A stretch of 64,000 nucleotides of DNA from Oceanobacillus jordanicus (GCF_022095695.1 NZ_JAIFZM010000003.1:248001-312000), one strand, 5' to 3'. Numbered from the stretch's first letter, positions 44,496-53,483 are shown. Numbers and translations: made by a program. The notes: generated by a model not told the origin, from the sequence alone.

Positions 44496-45296
44496 CTAAG
44501 CCTCTTTTTTTCCTTCAAGTTGTTTAATTAACGGAGCTAGTTCCCCTAAATCCGTGATTTCGAATGAGGGTTGTACGTCTGTTGGCTTCTTGCCATGATG
44601 ATTAATCCAAATAGATTGGATGCCCGCTCTAGATGCACCTAGAATATCTGTTTTTAAATTATCTCCTACCATTACTACTTCTTCTCGACTCACTGACAAT
44701 AAATCCAATGCGTGTTCAAAAATAGCTTGATCTGGTTTCCCTTTTCCAAAAGCACCTGAAACGACAATATGGTCAAAATACCGTTTTAGCTCTGGTGTAA
44801 GGGATAGCTTTGTATGTTGAAGGTCAGGAGAACCATTCGTCAATAACAACAAGGAATAATGAGGATTAAGCTTGTCTAGAACTTCAAAGGTTTGCTCAAA
44901 CACAAAAGCATTCGCTATACGCGCCTCAGGGAAAGCCTCTGCAAGCTTTGAGCCAAACGCAGTATCTTTCACCCCAAACGCTTCCAACGTTTTTGTCCAA
45001 ACCTTCTGCTGATAACCTGGTGCCAACTCTCTTAATTTGGCAAACTCTTCCCCTTCATCTTGAAATTGGGCCCATAACCCTTCAAATGGATTAATACCAA
45101 TCATTTGAGTGAAGGAATATGTATCATAGGTTGCGTATTGCCTTCTTGCAATCTCTCGGACTTTTTCCTCAAAATCGTCTGCCTGGATGCCATACTGCTC
45201 TTCAGCCAGCTGGCAGGTTGTCTCAAAAGCCACCTTGACACTTTTTTCATCCCAAAGCAATGTATCATCCAAATCAAACAGTATCGCTTTTAACAC
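44496..45296 (-). CDS. HAD-superfamily hydrolase (YjjG/5'-nucleotidase-like)
   Basis: A 266-residue HAD phosphatase with a C1 helical cap. Motif I LFDLDDTLLWD, motif II LLLLTNGSP, motif III lysine in GKGKPDQAIFEH, motif IV VMVGDNLKTDILGASRAG. The start is GTG 45296, with AAGGAG eight to nine bases upstream; the frame extends to 45350 without a ribosome site. DDTLL and motif IV resemble nucleotidase-like members. Divergent from the BCAT gene. Confidence 0.85.
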   Translation of the reverse strand: MLKAILFDLDDTLLWDEKSVKVAFETTCQLAEEQYGIQADDFEEKVREIARRQYATYDTYSFTQMIGINPFEGLWAQFQDEGEEFAKLRELAPGYQQKVWTKTLEAFGVKDTAFGSKLAEAFPEARIANAFVFEQTFEVLDKLNPHYSLLLLTNGSPDLQHTKLSLTPELKRYFDHIVVSGAFGKGKPDQAIFEHALDLLSVSREEVVMVGDNLKTDILGASRAGIQSIWINHHGKKPTDVQPSFEITDLGELAPLIKQLEGKKEA

Positions 45297-45441
45297 CCAA
45301 TCACTCCTTTTCTCTCTACATAGACTACTTAAATTATACAACAAAAACATAAGCCAGAAAAAACTGACAATTTAGGGTTGCGTTTATCCTGAATATGGCT
45401 TATTATTGAAATTAAAATTTTCACCACAAGGGGATAGTGAC

Positions 45442-46533
45442 ATGGAAGAATGGACAGTCGAAGTACATCATAGCAAAACAAAGAAAAATAAGCCGAAAAC
45501 AGATCAATTAGAGTTTGGAAGACTCTTCACAGATCACATGTTTATCATGGATTATTCAGAACCAGTTGGTTGGCATGATCCACGTATTGTGCCATATGAG
45601 CCATTAACAATTGATCCTTCAGCAATGACCTTTCATTATGGGCAATCTGTATTTGAAGGCTTAAAAGCCTACTATACACCAGAGGGAGATATTCAGCTTT
45701 TTCGGCCTGACAAGAATTTACAACGGCTAAACCGTTCCAATGACCGTCTCTGCATCCCACCAGTTGATGAAGCATTTGTGTTAGATGCTATAAAGCAACT
45801 CGTGTTTCTTGAACGAGAATGGATTCCAACATCAGATGGAACATCCCTTTACATCAGACCATTTATCATTTCAACAGAACCGTTTATCGGGGTAGCTCCC
45901 TCTCATCAATACAAACTAATTGTTATTCTTTCACCAGTTGGCGCGTATTACAAAGAAGGCATAAACCCTGTTAAAATCGCTGTGGAAAACCAATATGTGC
46001 GCGCTGTTAAAGGAGGCACAGGTGAGGCGAAGACCGGTGGTAATTATGCAGCTAGCCTGAAAGCACAGGAACTTTGTGCACAAAAGGGATTCACACAGGT
46101 GCTTTGGCTTGATGGTGTGGAGAAAAAGTATATTGAAGAAGTTGGAAGCATGAATGTATTCTTCAAGGTGAATGGAGAAGTCATTACCCCTGAATTGAAC
46201 GGAAGTATCCTTGAAGGTGTTACTCGAAATTCTGTAATTCAATTATTGAAGCATTGGGATATCCCAGTAATTGAGAAGAAAATTTCTCTTGATGAACTAT
46301 ATGAAGCATATGTGAACGGTACATTAGAGGAAGCCTTTGGCACAGGAACAGCAGCAGTAATCTCACCAATTGGCCAGCTTAGCTGGGATGATAAAGATCT
46401 CTTTATAAACGGAGGGAAAACAGGCAAAGTTGCAAAATCACTTTATGAAACGTTAACAGGTATTCAATATGGCCGTGAACACGATCCTTTCGGCTGGGTC
46501 GAAAAAGTAAACGAAACAAGTGCAGTAAAATAA
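45442..46533 (+). CDS. ilvE: Branched-chain amino acid aminotransferase
   Basis: A fold-type IV PLP enzyme making Leu, Ile and Val, 363 residues, the length of Bacillus BcaT/IlvK types. MTFHYGQSVFEGLKAY near residue 65 and the PLP lysine in GEAKTGGNYAASL (about 202) are diagnostic; EEAFGTGTAAVISPI is the PLP phosphate site. AAGGGG lies eight bases before ATG 45442; the frame from 45406 passes through this site. Confidence 0.93.
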   Translation: MEEWTVEVHHSKTKKNKPKTDQLEFGRLFTDHMFIMDYSEPVGWHDPRIVPYEPLTIDPSAMTFHYGQSVFEGLKAYYTPEGDIQLFRPDKNLQRLNRSNDRLCIPPVDEAFVLDAIKQLVFLEREWIPTSDGTSLYIRPFIISTEPFIGVAPSHQYKLIVILSPVGAYYKEGINPVKIAVENQYVRAVKGGTGEAKTGGNYAASLKAQELCAQKGFTQVLWLDGVEKKYIEEVGSMNVFFKVNGEVITPELNGSILEGVTRNSVIQLLKHWDIPVIEKKISLDELYEAYVNGTLEEAFGTGTAAVISPIGQLSWDDKDLFINGGKTGKVAKSLYETLTGIQYGREHDPFGWVEKVNETSAVK

Positions 46534-46541
46534 TAACTTTA

Positions 46542-46582
46542 AAAGGCTGGTACAGATTAGTTTCTGTATCAGCCTTTTTATT
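46542..46582 (+). terminator. Terminator of the BCAT gene
   Basis: AAAAGGCTGGTACAGA and TCTGTATCAGCCTTTTT form the stem with a T run. Confidence 0.9.
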
Positions 46583-46719
46583 ATAGAGCTATTTCGGTTA
46601 ATGCATAGGTAGCGTCTTTCGTTGATTGCGGCACAAGTTAGATTGAAACGCTCTATGACTTGGTTGATTCACCCACAGACTAAAAGTTGTGCAAGTCTCA
46701 ATACCAACTTCCATAAAAA

Positions 46720-48090
46720 CTATGACTTAATGTCAACAACCTTCCCCGGATTAAAGAGCCCCTTCGGATCGATTGTGGCTTTGATTGCCTGCATTACATC
46801 AAGTGCTCCACCATGCTCTTGACGCTGATATTTTTGTTTGCCGATTCCTACGCCATGCTCCCCGGTACACGTTCCACCTCTTGTAAGTGCATATTGAACA
46901 ATACGTTCATTTACTACATTCGCCTTTTTTATATCTTCTGGATTCTCTGTATCTACCATTAGAAGAATGTGATAGTTTCCATCACCTACATGTCCGACAA
47001 TTCCACCTAATAAACCTGATGAATCAACTGCATCTCTAGCATCCTTTATCGCGCCTGCCAATTCGGATATAGGTAAACAAACATCTGTAACCATCTGCTT
47101 TTTCCCAGGGTTACCGTGAAGATATGCATAGGCTGCATTATGCCTTGCTTCCCAAAGTCGATTTCTGCCTGCTGTGTCTGACTCAAATGCAAACTCTCTA
47201 CAATTACAATCTTCTATAATTTCCTTCGTAAAAACAACATCCTGTTCTAAACCGGCTTCATTTCCATGAAACTCAAAAAACAAGGTTGGTACTTCTTTGT
47301 AGTCCGTATCACTAAATGCATTGATTTGCCGCATTGATTGTTCATCTACCAATTCGACTCTCGCTACAGGGATACCAGCTTGCAGGACATTAATCACTGC
47401 TTCCACTGCATGATCGATTGTATCAAATGCCGCTCTACCCGCCATGTTATGTTCAGGTATCCCATGTACTTTTAATGTCAGCTCGGTAAAGCAGCCTAAT
47501 GTGCCCTCTGAACCAACAAATAACCCATTTAAATGATAGCCAGAAGATGATTTTGCAGCCAAATTCCCTGTATGAATAACGTTCCCATTAGGAAGGACGA
47601 CTTCTAAGTCACGTACATTATCACGCATAATCCCATACTTCACAGAAGTTGTGCCACTTGCATTGGTTGCTGCCATGCCTCCGAGCGTTGCATCCGCCCC
47701 AGGATCTACAGGGAAAAACAGCCCATACTTACGCAACTCTTTTTCCAATTGTGTTCTTGTCACGCCAGGCTGTATTTTCACAAGGAAGTCCTCTGGTCGC
47801 ACTTCAATTATTTTATTCATCAATGTAAAATCAATCATAATTCCACCATTATGCGGAATCATACTACCTTCTAAACTAGTCCCAAGGCCATAAGAAACAA
47901 CAGGAACTTCCCATTCGCCCGCCAATTTAACAATTTGGCTCACTTCCTCTGTATTCTCTGGATAAAGAACTACATCAGGTAAATGAGGCGTATGATACGA
48001 CTCATCCGAACTGTGTTGTTGCAAAATTGTTTCGTTAGTTGATACTCTTTCAGTAGGAATTATCTCCTTAAGCGCTTCCAAAAACCCCAT
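46720..48090 (-). CDS. FAD-binding D-lactate/glycolate oxidase, GlcD-like
   Basis: A 456-residue flavoprotein that would oxidise a 2-hydroxyacid such as glycolate or D-lactate. N-terminal PCMH FAD domain (about 35-215: VVSYGLGTSLEGSMIP, GGMAATNASGTTSVKYG), then the FAD-oxidase C domain with VGHVGDGNYH and CTGEHGVGIGK, whose histidines are catalytic or metal sites. It stands without the GlcE/GlcF iron-sulfur partner genes, as in many single-subunit forms. Confidence 0.88.
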   Translation of the reverse strand: MGFLEALKEIIPTERVSTNETILQQHSSDESYHTPHLPDVVLYPENTEEVSQIVKLAGEWEVPVVSYGLGTSLEGSMIPHNGGIMIDFTLMNKIIEVRPEDFLVKIQPGVTRTQLEKELRKYGLFFPVDPGADATLGGMAATNASGTTSVKYGIMRDNVRDLEVVLPNGNVIHTGNLAAKSSSGYHLNGLFVGSEGTLGCFTELTLKVHGIPEHNMAGRAAFDTIDHAVEAVINVLQAGIPVARVELVDEQSMRQINAFSDTDYKEVPTLFFEFHGNEAGLEQDVVFTKEIIEDCNCREFAFESDTAGRNRLWEARHNAAYAYLHGNPGKKQMVTDVCLPISELAGAIKDARDAVDSSGLLGGIVGHVGDGNYHILLMVDTENPEDIKKANVVNERIVQYALTRGGTCTGEHGVGIGKQKYQRQEHGGALDVMQAIKATIDPKGLFNPGKVVDIKS

Positions 48091-48173
48091 TTTCCCATCA
48101 CTCCTATAAACATAAACTTAATAATCGAATAATTGTTACTATTTCTCAGTGTACCATAATACATTAGAAATGA

Positions 48174-48196
48174 AAAAAGCCCCCACAAGGAGACTT
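48174..48196 (-). terminator. Terminator of the RDD-protein gene
   Basis: AGTCTCC-TTGT-GGGGGCT on the minus strand, followed by T6, overlaps the end of the gene. Confidence 0.65.
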
Positions 48197-48624
48197 CACT
48201 CATTTCGGTATACAACACGTGTCTTGCAAATCATATCATGTAATGCTTTCTTCTCTTCATTCCACCCTGCCATCATAAATCCAATCCCTAGTGGTAAAGC
48301 AGAAATGAAATAACACAGGTATCTTCCAATGGACTTTAGCATACTTATCTGCGTGCCATCAACATTCACTACTTTTATTTTACACGTTAATTTCCCGGGG
48401 GAGCCCATAAATTTACTTCCTGTAAAAATAATGATAAAAATAATACCATATAAAAAATTAGCTATAGACTGTGAAGTTGTCTCGTCAGTGCTACTCCAAG
48501 AACTCCAGAATGTATCATCACCTATCAGAAAGGCAATTACTGTTGCAAGTAAAAGTATAAGCATACCATCAATAAAATCAGCTAGAAATCTTATCCAGAA
48601 ACCCGCTGGCTTATTAGAAATCAT
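48196..48624 (-). CDS. RDD-family membrane protein
   Basis: A 142-residue protein of the RDD family, with three to four membrane helices. It has the name-giving FWIRFLADFIDG (Arg-Asp region) at 8-19, GSKFMGSPGKLTCKIKVV in the middle and HDMICKTRVV at the end. Some members have been linked to Na+/H+ exchange or envelope processes; function here is unknown. Confidence 0.85.
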   Translation of the reverse strand: MISNKPAGFWIRFLADFIDGMLILLLATVIAFLIGDDTFWSSWSSTDETTSQSIANFLYGIIFIIIFTGSKFMGSPGKLTCKIKVVNVDGTQISMLKSIGRYLCYFISALPLGIGFMMAGWNEEKKALHDMICKTRVVYRNE

Positions 48625-48662
48625 CCTACCACTCCCTATTAAAATCTTGTTATATTATTTTC

Positions 48663-48872
48663 CTATTCAAAAGCTTTCTTTAAAGAAGCAAGTTCTTCTT
48701 CTGTTAGCGTCACGCCTTTCCCCATCTTTTCTTTGTCTGGAGACCAATCTCTTATGTCATATTTAGGGTCTCTTCCGTTCCAACTAATTAGATTTAGTTC
48801 CTTCGTCCAACCCTTTGGCGATTCGGATAAGACGGCAATTGTTTCCACTATTTCAAATTTCAATTCTGCCAT
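48663..48872 (-). CDS. YdbC/PC4-like single-stranded nucleic acid-binding protein
   Basis: A 69-residue protein of the YdbC family, a bacterial homologue of the eukaryotic coactivator PC4. Its beta-sheet signature is visible: GWTKELNLISWNGRDPKYDIRDWSPD, of which WNGRDPKYDIR is most conserved, then a C-terminal helix EEELASLKKAF. It probably binds single-stranded DNA as a dimer. AAAGGG precedes the ATG. Confidence 0.85.
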   Translation of the reverse strand: MAELKFEIVETIAVLSESPKGWTKELNLISWNGRDPKYDIRDWSPDKEKMGKGVTLTEEELASLKKAFE

Positions 48873-49090
48873 TTTGTTGCACCCTTTCTATATTGGTAAA
48901 TATCACCTTTGTTTTCTTCCATCCCTTTATGTACTTTCTTGTAGTCTGCATGTAGTAGTGATTATAATCCTAACACAAAAAGTCTCTACAAGAATACTGT
49001 AAGGGTAACCATTGGAAGGCTATTATCTTGCTTTGCTAAACAAGAACAATTGTTCTATAATTATATAAAACGAATACGGAGGTGTTTGTG

Positions 49091-49660
49091 GTGAGACCTA
49101 ACCTCACTAAAGATCTTAGTTTAGTAAACTTTCAAGCATACTATTGGTTAAAGGAAGAATTACAGTCTTTCTGTAGAGAAAACGGAATAAGTTCTTCCGG
49201 CTCCAAATTAGAAATCTCCAATAGAATTGAATTATTTCTTCAAACAGGAGAGATAAGTAAACCCATTAGGAAAACAAAAGCTGTGAAAAAGAAAATACAT
49301 CAAGTAAATTTAAGTCGCAATACAGTAATTTCAGCAGACCATCGTTGTAGTCAGGATGTAAGAGCATTTTTTAAGACGGTTATCCCGAAATTCCATTTTT
49401 CTACCTATATACAAAACTATTTTAAAAACAATGTCGGTAAAACATATCGCGATGTAATAAACGCTTGGTACGAGGAAGAAGAACGGAAGAAAAACCCTTT
49501 GTACAAAAAAGAAATTGCACCTCAATTCGAATACAATCTATTTATTCGGGACTTTTTTGCTGATCCGAAAAATCAAGGCAAAGGGCGAGAAAAGGCCATT
49601 GAAGCTTGGAATGTAATAAAAAAATTGCCTGGAAGTAATAAATATAATCCCATTGATTGA
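49091..49660 (+). CDS. SAP-domain protein with DUF6434
   Basis: A 189-residue protein. The N-terminal part (about 12-55) is a SAP-like helix-extended-loop-helix (LKEELQSFCRENGISSSGSK...EISNRIELFL), a nucleic-acid-binding motif. The C-terminal two thirds look like DUF6434, with FSTYIQNYFKNNVGKTYRDV and FIRDFFADPKNQGKGREKAI as two related halves. GGAGG lies eight bases before GTG 49091; the upstream GTG 49082 overlaps that site. Function unknown. Confidence 0.75.
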   Translation: MRPNLTKDLSLVNFQAYYWLKEELQSFCRENGISSSGSKLEISNRIELFLQTGEISKPIRKTKAVKKKIHQVNLSRNTVISADHRCSQDVRAFFKTVIPKFHFSTYIQNYFKNNVGKTYRDVINAWYEEEERKKNPLYKKEIAPQFEYNLFIRDFFADPKNQGKGREKAIEAWNVIKKLPGSNKYNPID

Positions 49661-49776
49661 AGTTTCACTTTATCGCTTAAAGGATTTTTATTTTTACATA
49701 AGGCTCTGTTAAAGGTAGTTCTTGATAATCGATCGAACAGGTCATACGTTCTATAATAGCTGTAACATTATAGAAG

Positions 49777-50169
49777 TTGGTGATGACCGTGAGAGCAACC
49801 GATATACTAAAAGCCATCCAAAAACTAAATCCAGCAGAGAAACATCAATTACGAGAGTATTTAATTGATACACTTACTGCATCATCTTCGACAGGAACTG
49901 TTCTTCAAGAAATATCTGAGCGTAAAAATAAGAATGGTTATCGTTGTCCAGATTGCGAGTCAGAGCATATCGTCCGTTTTGGAAAATATTCGACTATCGT
50001 TGACGGAGAAGAAGTGAAAAAGCAACGCTATCGCTGTAAGGCGTGTAAAAAGACATTTACTGACCTTACAAATACAGCCCTATATCGAACTCGTTGTCTC
50101 CACCAATGGATAAAATTTATCGAGTGTATGATAGAGGGCATATCTTCTTCAACTAACGGAGCAGTTTAG
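49777..50169 (+). pseudogene. Truncated IS1595-family transposase (zinc ribbon only)
   Basis: 130 residues of a transposase N-terminus. The zinc ribbon CPDC...CKAC (about 58-90) and the following FTDLTNTALYRTRCLHQWIKFIECMIEG are standard for IS1595/ISXO2-like proteins, after which the frame diverges (SSSTNGAV) and stops. About 170-200 residues with the DDxK/N catalytic residues are missing. The stop TAG overlaps the GTG of the next ORF by one base, so the remnant may now only carry translation to the cargo. Confidence 0.85.
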
Positions 50170-50408
50170 TGAAAGAAGAAGTGTTAAAGTTGGTACAAGA
50201 GGAGGCAGATGCTTTGCTTGTATTAAAAGAGTTTGTGTCGAGTATTTTACTCATTGTAAGTTGGTTTATATTTGCAATAAGTGCATATTTACTCTACTGG
50301 ACAATTGTTATGCCTTTACTTGCAATTATTCCTTTTTTTATTTCTTTAGCTATTGGTTTATTATATTTTTTTATCTCAAGAAAACTTGATGTTAGAAAAA
50401 ATAATTAG
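50169..50408 (+). CDS. Small two-helix membrane protein (element cargo 1)
   Basis: A 79-residue protein: acidic N-terminus (KEEVLKLVQEEADALLVLKEF), two membrane helices (about 24-46 and 49-69) and a basic end RKLDVRKNN. GTG start, GGAG seven bases upstream. It overlaps the transposase remnant by one base. No family recognised. Confidence 0.6.
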   Translation: MKEEVLKLVQEEADALLVLKEFVSSILLIVSWFIFAISAYLLYWTIVMPLLAIIPFFISLAIGLLYFFISRKLDVRKNN

Positions 50409-50498
50409 CCATTCAATTAGTGGGGCAGTGGAGTTTAATAAAGGATTAAGTAGTATGAATGTCGAATATATTTAAATATTGAGAAGGAGACGATTACA

Positions 50499-50792
50499 AT
50501 TAAAAAGATATACTTTCAGTTTGTAATTGTATTTTTTGTGTTATTTATAAGTTCTTCTGCTTTTGTTGATCCTCGTAGTTGGTTGAGTATTCACCAGGTA
50601 GTTGAGACTTATAACGATGGTTTTACAGCACATATTTCTTTGGTTAAAGTAGGTTATTATGCGTTAGTTTCTTTAATTCTAATAGCAATTTTAAATCAAC
50701 CTTCAGTCAAAAAAGCAATCAAAAATGTTTCGGTTGCAGGTTTTAATAAAATTAAAGTATTACCAAACGTTATAAAAACTATATTGAACTAA
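50499..50792 (+). CDS. Small exported/membrane protein with apparent ATT start (element cargo 2)
   Basis: The frame opens at GTG 50538, but an AAGGAG site at 50484-50489 points to an ATT at 50499, nine bases away, giving a 97-residue protein that begins with two lysines and a hydrophobic stretch (KKIYFQFVIVFFVLF), like a signal peptide. A second hydrophobic helix (VGYYALVSLILIAIL) and a basic amphipathic end follow. Either ATT initiates or the start was lost. Unknown function. Confidence 0.5.
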   Translation: MKKIYFQFVIVFFVLFISSSAFVDPRSWLSIHQVVETYNDGFTAHISLVKVGYYALVSLILIAILNQPSVKKAIKNVSVAGFNKIKVLPNVIKTILN

Positions 50793-50828
50793 AGGAGACC
50801 GATACTTCCATAGGGGGTATCGGCTTCT
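50793..50828 (+). terminator. Terminator after cargo ORF 2
   Basis: CCGATAC and GTATCGG arms with inner CC/GG, then TTCTTATT. Confidence 0.75.
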
Positions 50829-50931
50829 TATTCCTAAAGGGTGCTTTCCTAAAAGAAGGAGAACCACCCTTTTTTGTTGAATTTATTAAACTATGAGCAG
50901 GAAGGTAGAAAAGAAAAACTGGAGGTTACAA

Positions 50932-51165
50932 ATGGAATTTTATTGGGTAGGTCTAATATTTTGGTTTCTGATAGGAGCATCAATATTATTATTTATATGG
51001 GGACTTCAGAAAAAATCGTGGAAAATATTATTATTGAGTGGAATTACCCTCATCCTCCCATCAATGTATTTTTTTGGTGCAGAGAATTGGTTTAGAATCC
51101 TTGTATTATTACCCCTAATTTCTTTTTTCCTTGCTTATTACATAAGGAGAAAGGCAACATCGTAG
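50932..51165 (+). CDS. Small three-helix membrane protein (element cargo 3)
   Basis: A 77-residue protein, MEFYWVGLIFWFLIG onwards, with three predicted helices and a basic end (YYIRRKATS). GGAGG lies seven bases before ATG 50932; the longer frame to 50893 includes this site. No known family. It is the last ORF before the right end of the element. Confidence 0.6.
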   Translation: MEFYWVGLIFWFLIGASILLFIWGLQKKSWKILLLSGITLILPSMYFFGAENWFRILVLLPLISFFLAYYIRRKATS

Positions 51166-51242
51166 AAAAACAGGTTGTTTCACTATCGGGTGCTTTAGTT
51201 GAATAAAAAGACTACATTAAACTTTAACAGAACCTTACATAA

Positions 51243-51292
51243 AGAAAAAAACTACTACTTTGAAAACGAAAGTGGCAGTTTTTTTCTTTAAT
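51243..51292. terminator. Bidirectional hairpin beyond the right end of the IS-like element
   Basis: AAAGAAAAAAACT pairs with AGTTTTTTTCTTT over CACTTTCG-type inner arms. It could serve the SAP-domain gene (now separated by the insertion) and the convergent DUF4349 gene. Confidence 0.65.
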
Positions 51293-51356
51293 TCAGAGGA
51301 GGAATACATAACCGGCTACAAAAAGAAGCCCCTTACTCGAATTTTGGCAAAGCATA

Positions 51357-52304
51357 TTAAACCAAGTTATCTTTATCCTCTTTTTTAGTTGTGCTCCTCT
51401 TTCTTTTTACTACTAACCAAACTACCAGTGCAATAACTCCTATCGGAATAAGGATTGGCAGATTCCCTGCTATAAAGACAAACAATCCAGATAGCACAGC
51501 TAAAATGGTATTAATGCTTTTTAAAAATTGCTGTTTGGTTTTTTCCCATGTGTTTAGATCATCTTCACTCATGCCCGTAATGTTAACGTTATTTTCTTCT
51601 ATGTCAATTTGTACCGTAGCAAGGTCAGCTTTGTTTCGTAAATAATTCATCCTGCCTGTAACCTGTTCAATTTCTTCTTGAACTTTCGCTAAATCGCTCG
51701 AGATGGTGAGTAAGTCCTCTGTTTTTTCCGCTTTTTCCATAAAGGATAAAAGTCGTTCTTCTACAACTCGCTTCGATTTTAAGCGTGATTCTAAATCAAC
51801 GTATTCTTCTGTTACATCCTGACCAGAGACATTGCTTTCAAGCAGCTTGCCAGCTCCTTCCTCCACAAGCTGAATAAACTCCTGAAATCGTTCTTGTGGA
51901 ATGCGTGCTGTAATATGGCCACTAGTCGAACTTTCTTCCGACGAACCATAAGTGGAGGAATCTACAATATACCCATTAAAGTCAGCCACTTGGGACTCTA
52001 TTTCATCTACAGCTTGTTGATATTCTTTTACTTCTAGCCTTAAATTAGCTGTATAAATGATTTTCCTTTCTTCTACCTCTACTTCTTTCGTTTCAACTTC
52101 CGCTGCCTCTTGTCCACCCGATTCCGTTGGCTCATTGTTTTCTGTCTCAGAAGATTCGGTACCCTGTTTTCCTGCTTCATCCATCGATTCCTCTACAGAA
52201 TCCATTGCAAAATCTTCACTTGATTCCCCAATATTTTCTTGCTCATTACTACACGCTGTTAAAAACACCATTACCCCTAGCAAAAACCAAATCGCCTTCT
52301 TCAC
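51357..52304 (-). CDS. DUF4349 lipoprotein
   Basis: A 315-residue lipoprotein: signal peptide KKAIWFLLGVMVFLTACS with lipobox LTAC, then a long Glu/Ser-rich linker (20-80), the DUF4349 domain (RKIIYTANLRLEVKEYQQAV... with EYVDLESRLKSKRVVEERLL coiled coil about 170-235) and a membrane helix near 275-300 followed by a lysine/arginine tail. GTG start at 52304 behind a GGGGGG/AGGA site. Function of the family is not known. Confidence 0.85.
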   Translation of the reverse strand: MKKAIWFLLGVMVFLTACSNEQENIGESSEDFAMDSVEESMDEAGKQGTESSETENNEPTESGGQEAAEVETKEVEVEERKIIYTANLRLEVKEYQQAVDEIESQVADFNGYIVDSSTYGSSEESSTSGHITARIPQERFQEFIQLVEEGAGKLLESNVSGQDVTEEYVDLESRLKSKRVVEERLLSFMEKAEKTEDLLTISSDLAKVQEEIEQVTGRMNYLRNKADLATVQIDIEENNVNITGMSEDDLNTWEKTKQQFLKSINTILAVLSGLFVFIAGNLPILIPIGVIALVVWLVVKRKRSTTKKEDKDNLV

Positions 52305-52455
52305 TCCTAATCCCCCCATTCCAATAAGTATGCTTTTCTACTTAGTCGGAATCACAAGGAAAAGGTTACAAATATGTTACAAAAAGATTGAGCATTATAG
52401 CCACAGTATAAAAAAGACCAACCTAAACGCATTCAAAAAACTTTTCTATTTCAAG

Positions 52456-53151
52456 TCACAATATCAATATAATTTCTGCATGCGCAAATTTTCCTTCAAA
52501 CGTTTGGAAATGTGCCCCTTTTGTAATTGGTAAGCCGTGTTGGAAGTTGGGGCCATCACAGACGAATGTATGAAACTCTCCATTCTCCCCACAAGGATCT
52601 ACATGTACTGGTAGGTCTTCTAGAAACTGATGGTTGAACATTCGTCCCGCCGTATTCGCTGGCAATACTTCTGTATCAACAGTTGTCACGATAGCCTTAA
52701 ACCCATCTTTAAGAAATTCCCCTGCAACACTTGCTGTATCTTCCTCCCACAAGGGAAATATTCCCTTCATCCCGTGCTGCTTAAGAAGCCGCTCTCGATA
52801 TGCCTTTATATCTTCAAGAAATAGATCAGCAAAGGCAATTGCCCTTATCCCCTCACTAATGAACTTTTCAAACTGCTCTCCCATAATGCTCTCATACGCT
52901 TTATTTGTCACACTGTCAGGCATCTCTATTCCATATAGTGGGAGGTTTAAGGAAGAAGCTTGGGCATAGAGCATTTCCTTTAACACTTCATGTATTGGAA
53001 GTCTGCCACTTTTCTCAGAATAAGTGGACAACAAGCCCACCACTCGAAAATCAGACGACTGCTGTAATGTATGTAAAGCAATCGCGCTGTCCTTTCCCCC
53101 GCTCCATGAAACAATAACATCCTGTACAATCCGTTCCTTGCCTCTTCTCAT
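52456..53151 (-). CDS. Diphthine-ammonia-ligase-like ATP pyrophosphatase
   Basis: A 231-residue PP-loop (adenine nucleotide alpha-hydrolase) protein of the Dph6-related group. PP-loop SWSGGKDSAIA lies at about 14-24; IRAIAFADLFLEDIKAYRE and CDGPNF near the C-terminus match the family. Bacteria do not make diphthamide, so the substrate is another acid that is amidated. Its ATG overlaps the csaA stop (TAATG), implying translational coupling. Confidence 0.85.
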   Translation of the reverse strand: MRRGKERIVQDVIVSWSGGKDSAIALHTLQQSSDFRVVGLLSTYSEKSGRLPIHEVLKEMLYAQASSLNLPLYGIEMPDSVTNKAYESIMGEQFEKFISEGIRAIAFADLFLEDIKAYRERLLKQHGMKGIFPLWEEDTASVAGEFLKDGFKAIVTTVDTEVLPANTAGRMFNHQFLEDLPVHVDPCGENGEFHTFVCDGPNFQHGLPITKGAHFQTFEGKFAHAEIILIL

Positions 53152-53483
53152 TAGGAAACCTTCGTGCCATTTGGGAGCGTTTCATCAGGACGGAGTAAGA
53201 CGACATCCCCATCCTCTGGTACTCCTCCCAAAACTAGAACCTCAGATTTATAACCGGCCACCCGCATTGGTGGAAAATTAACCACTGCTGTTACCTGCCG
53301 ACCTACAAGTTCTTGCGGGTCATAACGTCTTGTTATTTGTGCGGAGGATTGTTTTATGCCAAGCTCACCAAAGTCTACTTCCAATTTAATCGCCGGCTTT
53401 CGCGCTTCCGTGAAAGCTTCTGCTTTTACAACTGTTCCAATCCTTACATCTAATCTCATGAAATCATCTATTGTTGCCATCAA
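53151..53483 (-). CDS. csaA: Chaperone / tRNA-binding protein CsaA
   Basis: A 110-residue tRNA-binding-domain (OB fold) protein. DDFMRLDVRIGTVVKAEAF at the start, KQSSAQIT and VNFPPMRVAGYKSEVLVLG are typical of CsaA, and the length is that of B. subtilis CsaA, an export-related chaperone. AGGAGG lies before the ATG. It is the first gene of a two-gene operon with the PP-loop enzyme. Confidence 0.93.
   Translation of the reverse strand: MMATIDDFMRLDVRIGTVVKAEAFTEARKPAIKLEVDFGELGIKQSSAQITRRYDPQELVGRQVTAVVNFPPMRVAGYKSEVLVLGGVPEDGDVVLLRPDETLPNGTKVS

Larger units (their letters stand above)
49694..51242 (+). mobile_element. IS1595-like element with truncated transposase and three cargo ORFs
   Basis: A 1533-bp element (49702-51234) flanked by perfect 8-bp direct repeats TTACATAA at 49694-49701 and 51235-51242. 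The ends are inverted: GGCTCTGTTAAAG at left and GGTTCTGTTAAAG (complement) at right, 12 of 13 bases alike. IS1595-family elements typically make 8-bp duplications. Inside are the zinc-ribbon part of a transposase and three small membrane-protein ORFs, but no DDE catalytic domain, so it can move only with a transposase supplied elsewhere. The host site lies between the SAP-domain gene and a terminator. Confidence 0.88.

Noticed and set aside
45395-45430. CodY box before the BCAT gene
   Set aside because: Only half of the AATTTTCWGAAAATT motif is recognisable.
46622-46822. Plus-strand ORF in the gap after the BCAT gene
   Set aside because: Runs over the end of the GlcD-like gene on the other strand; no ribosome site or family resemblance.
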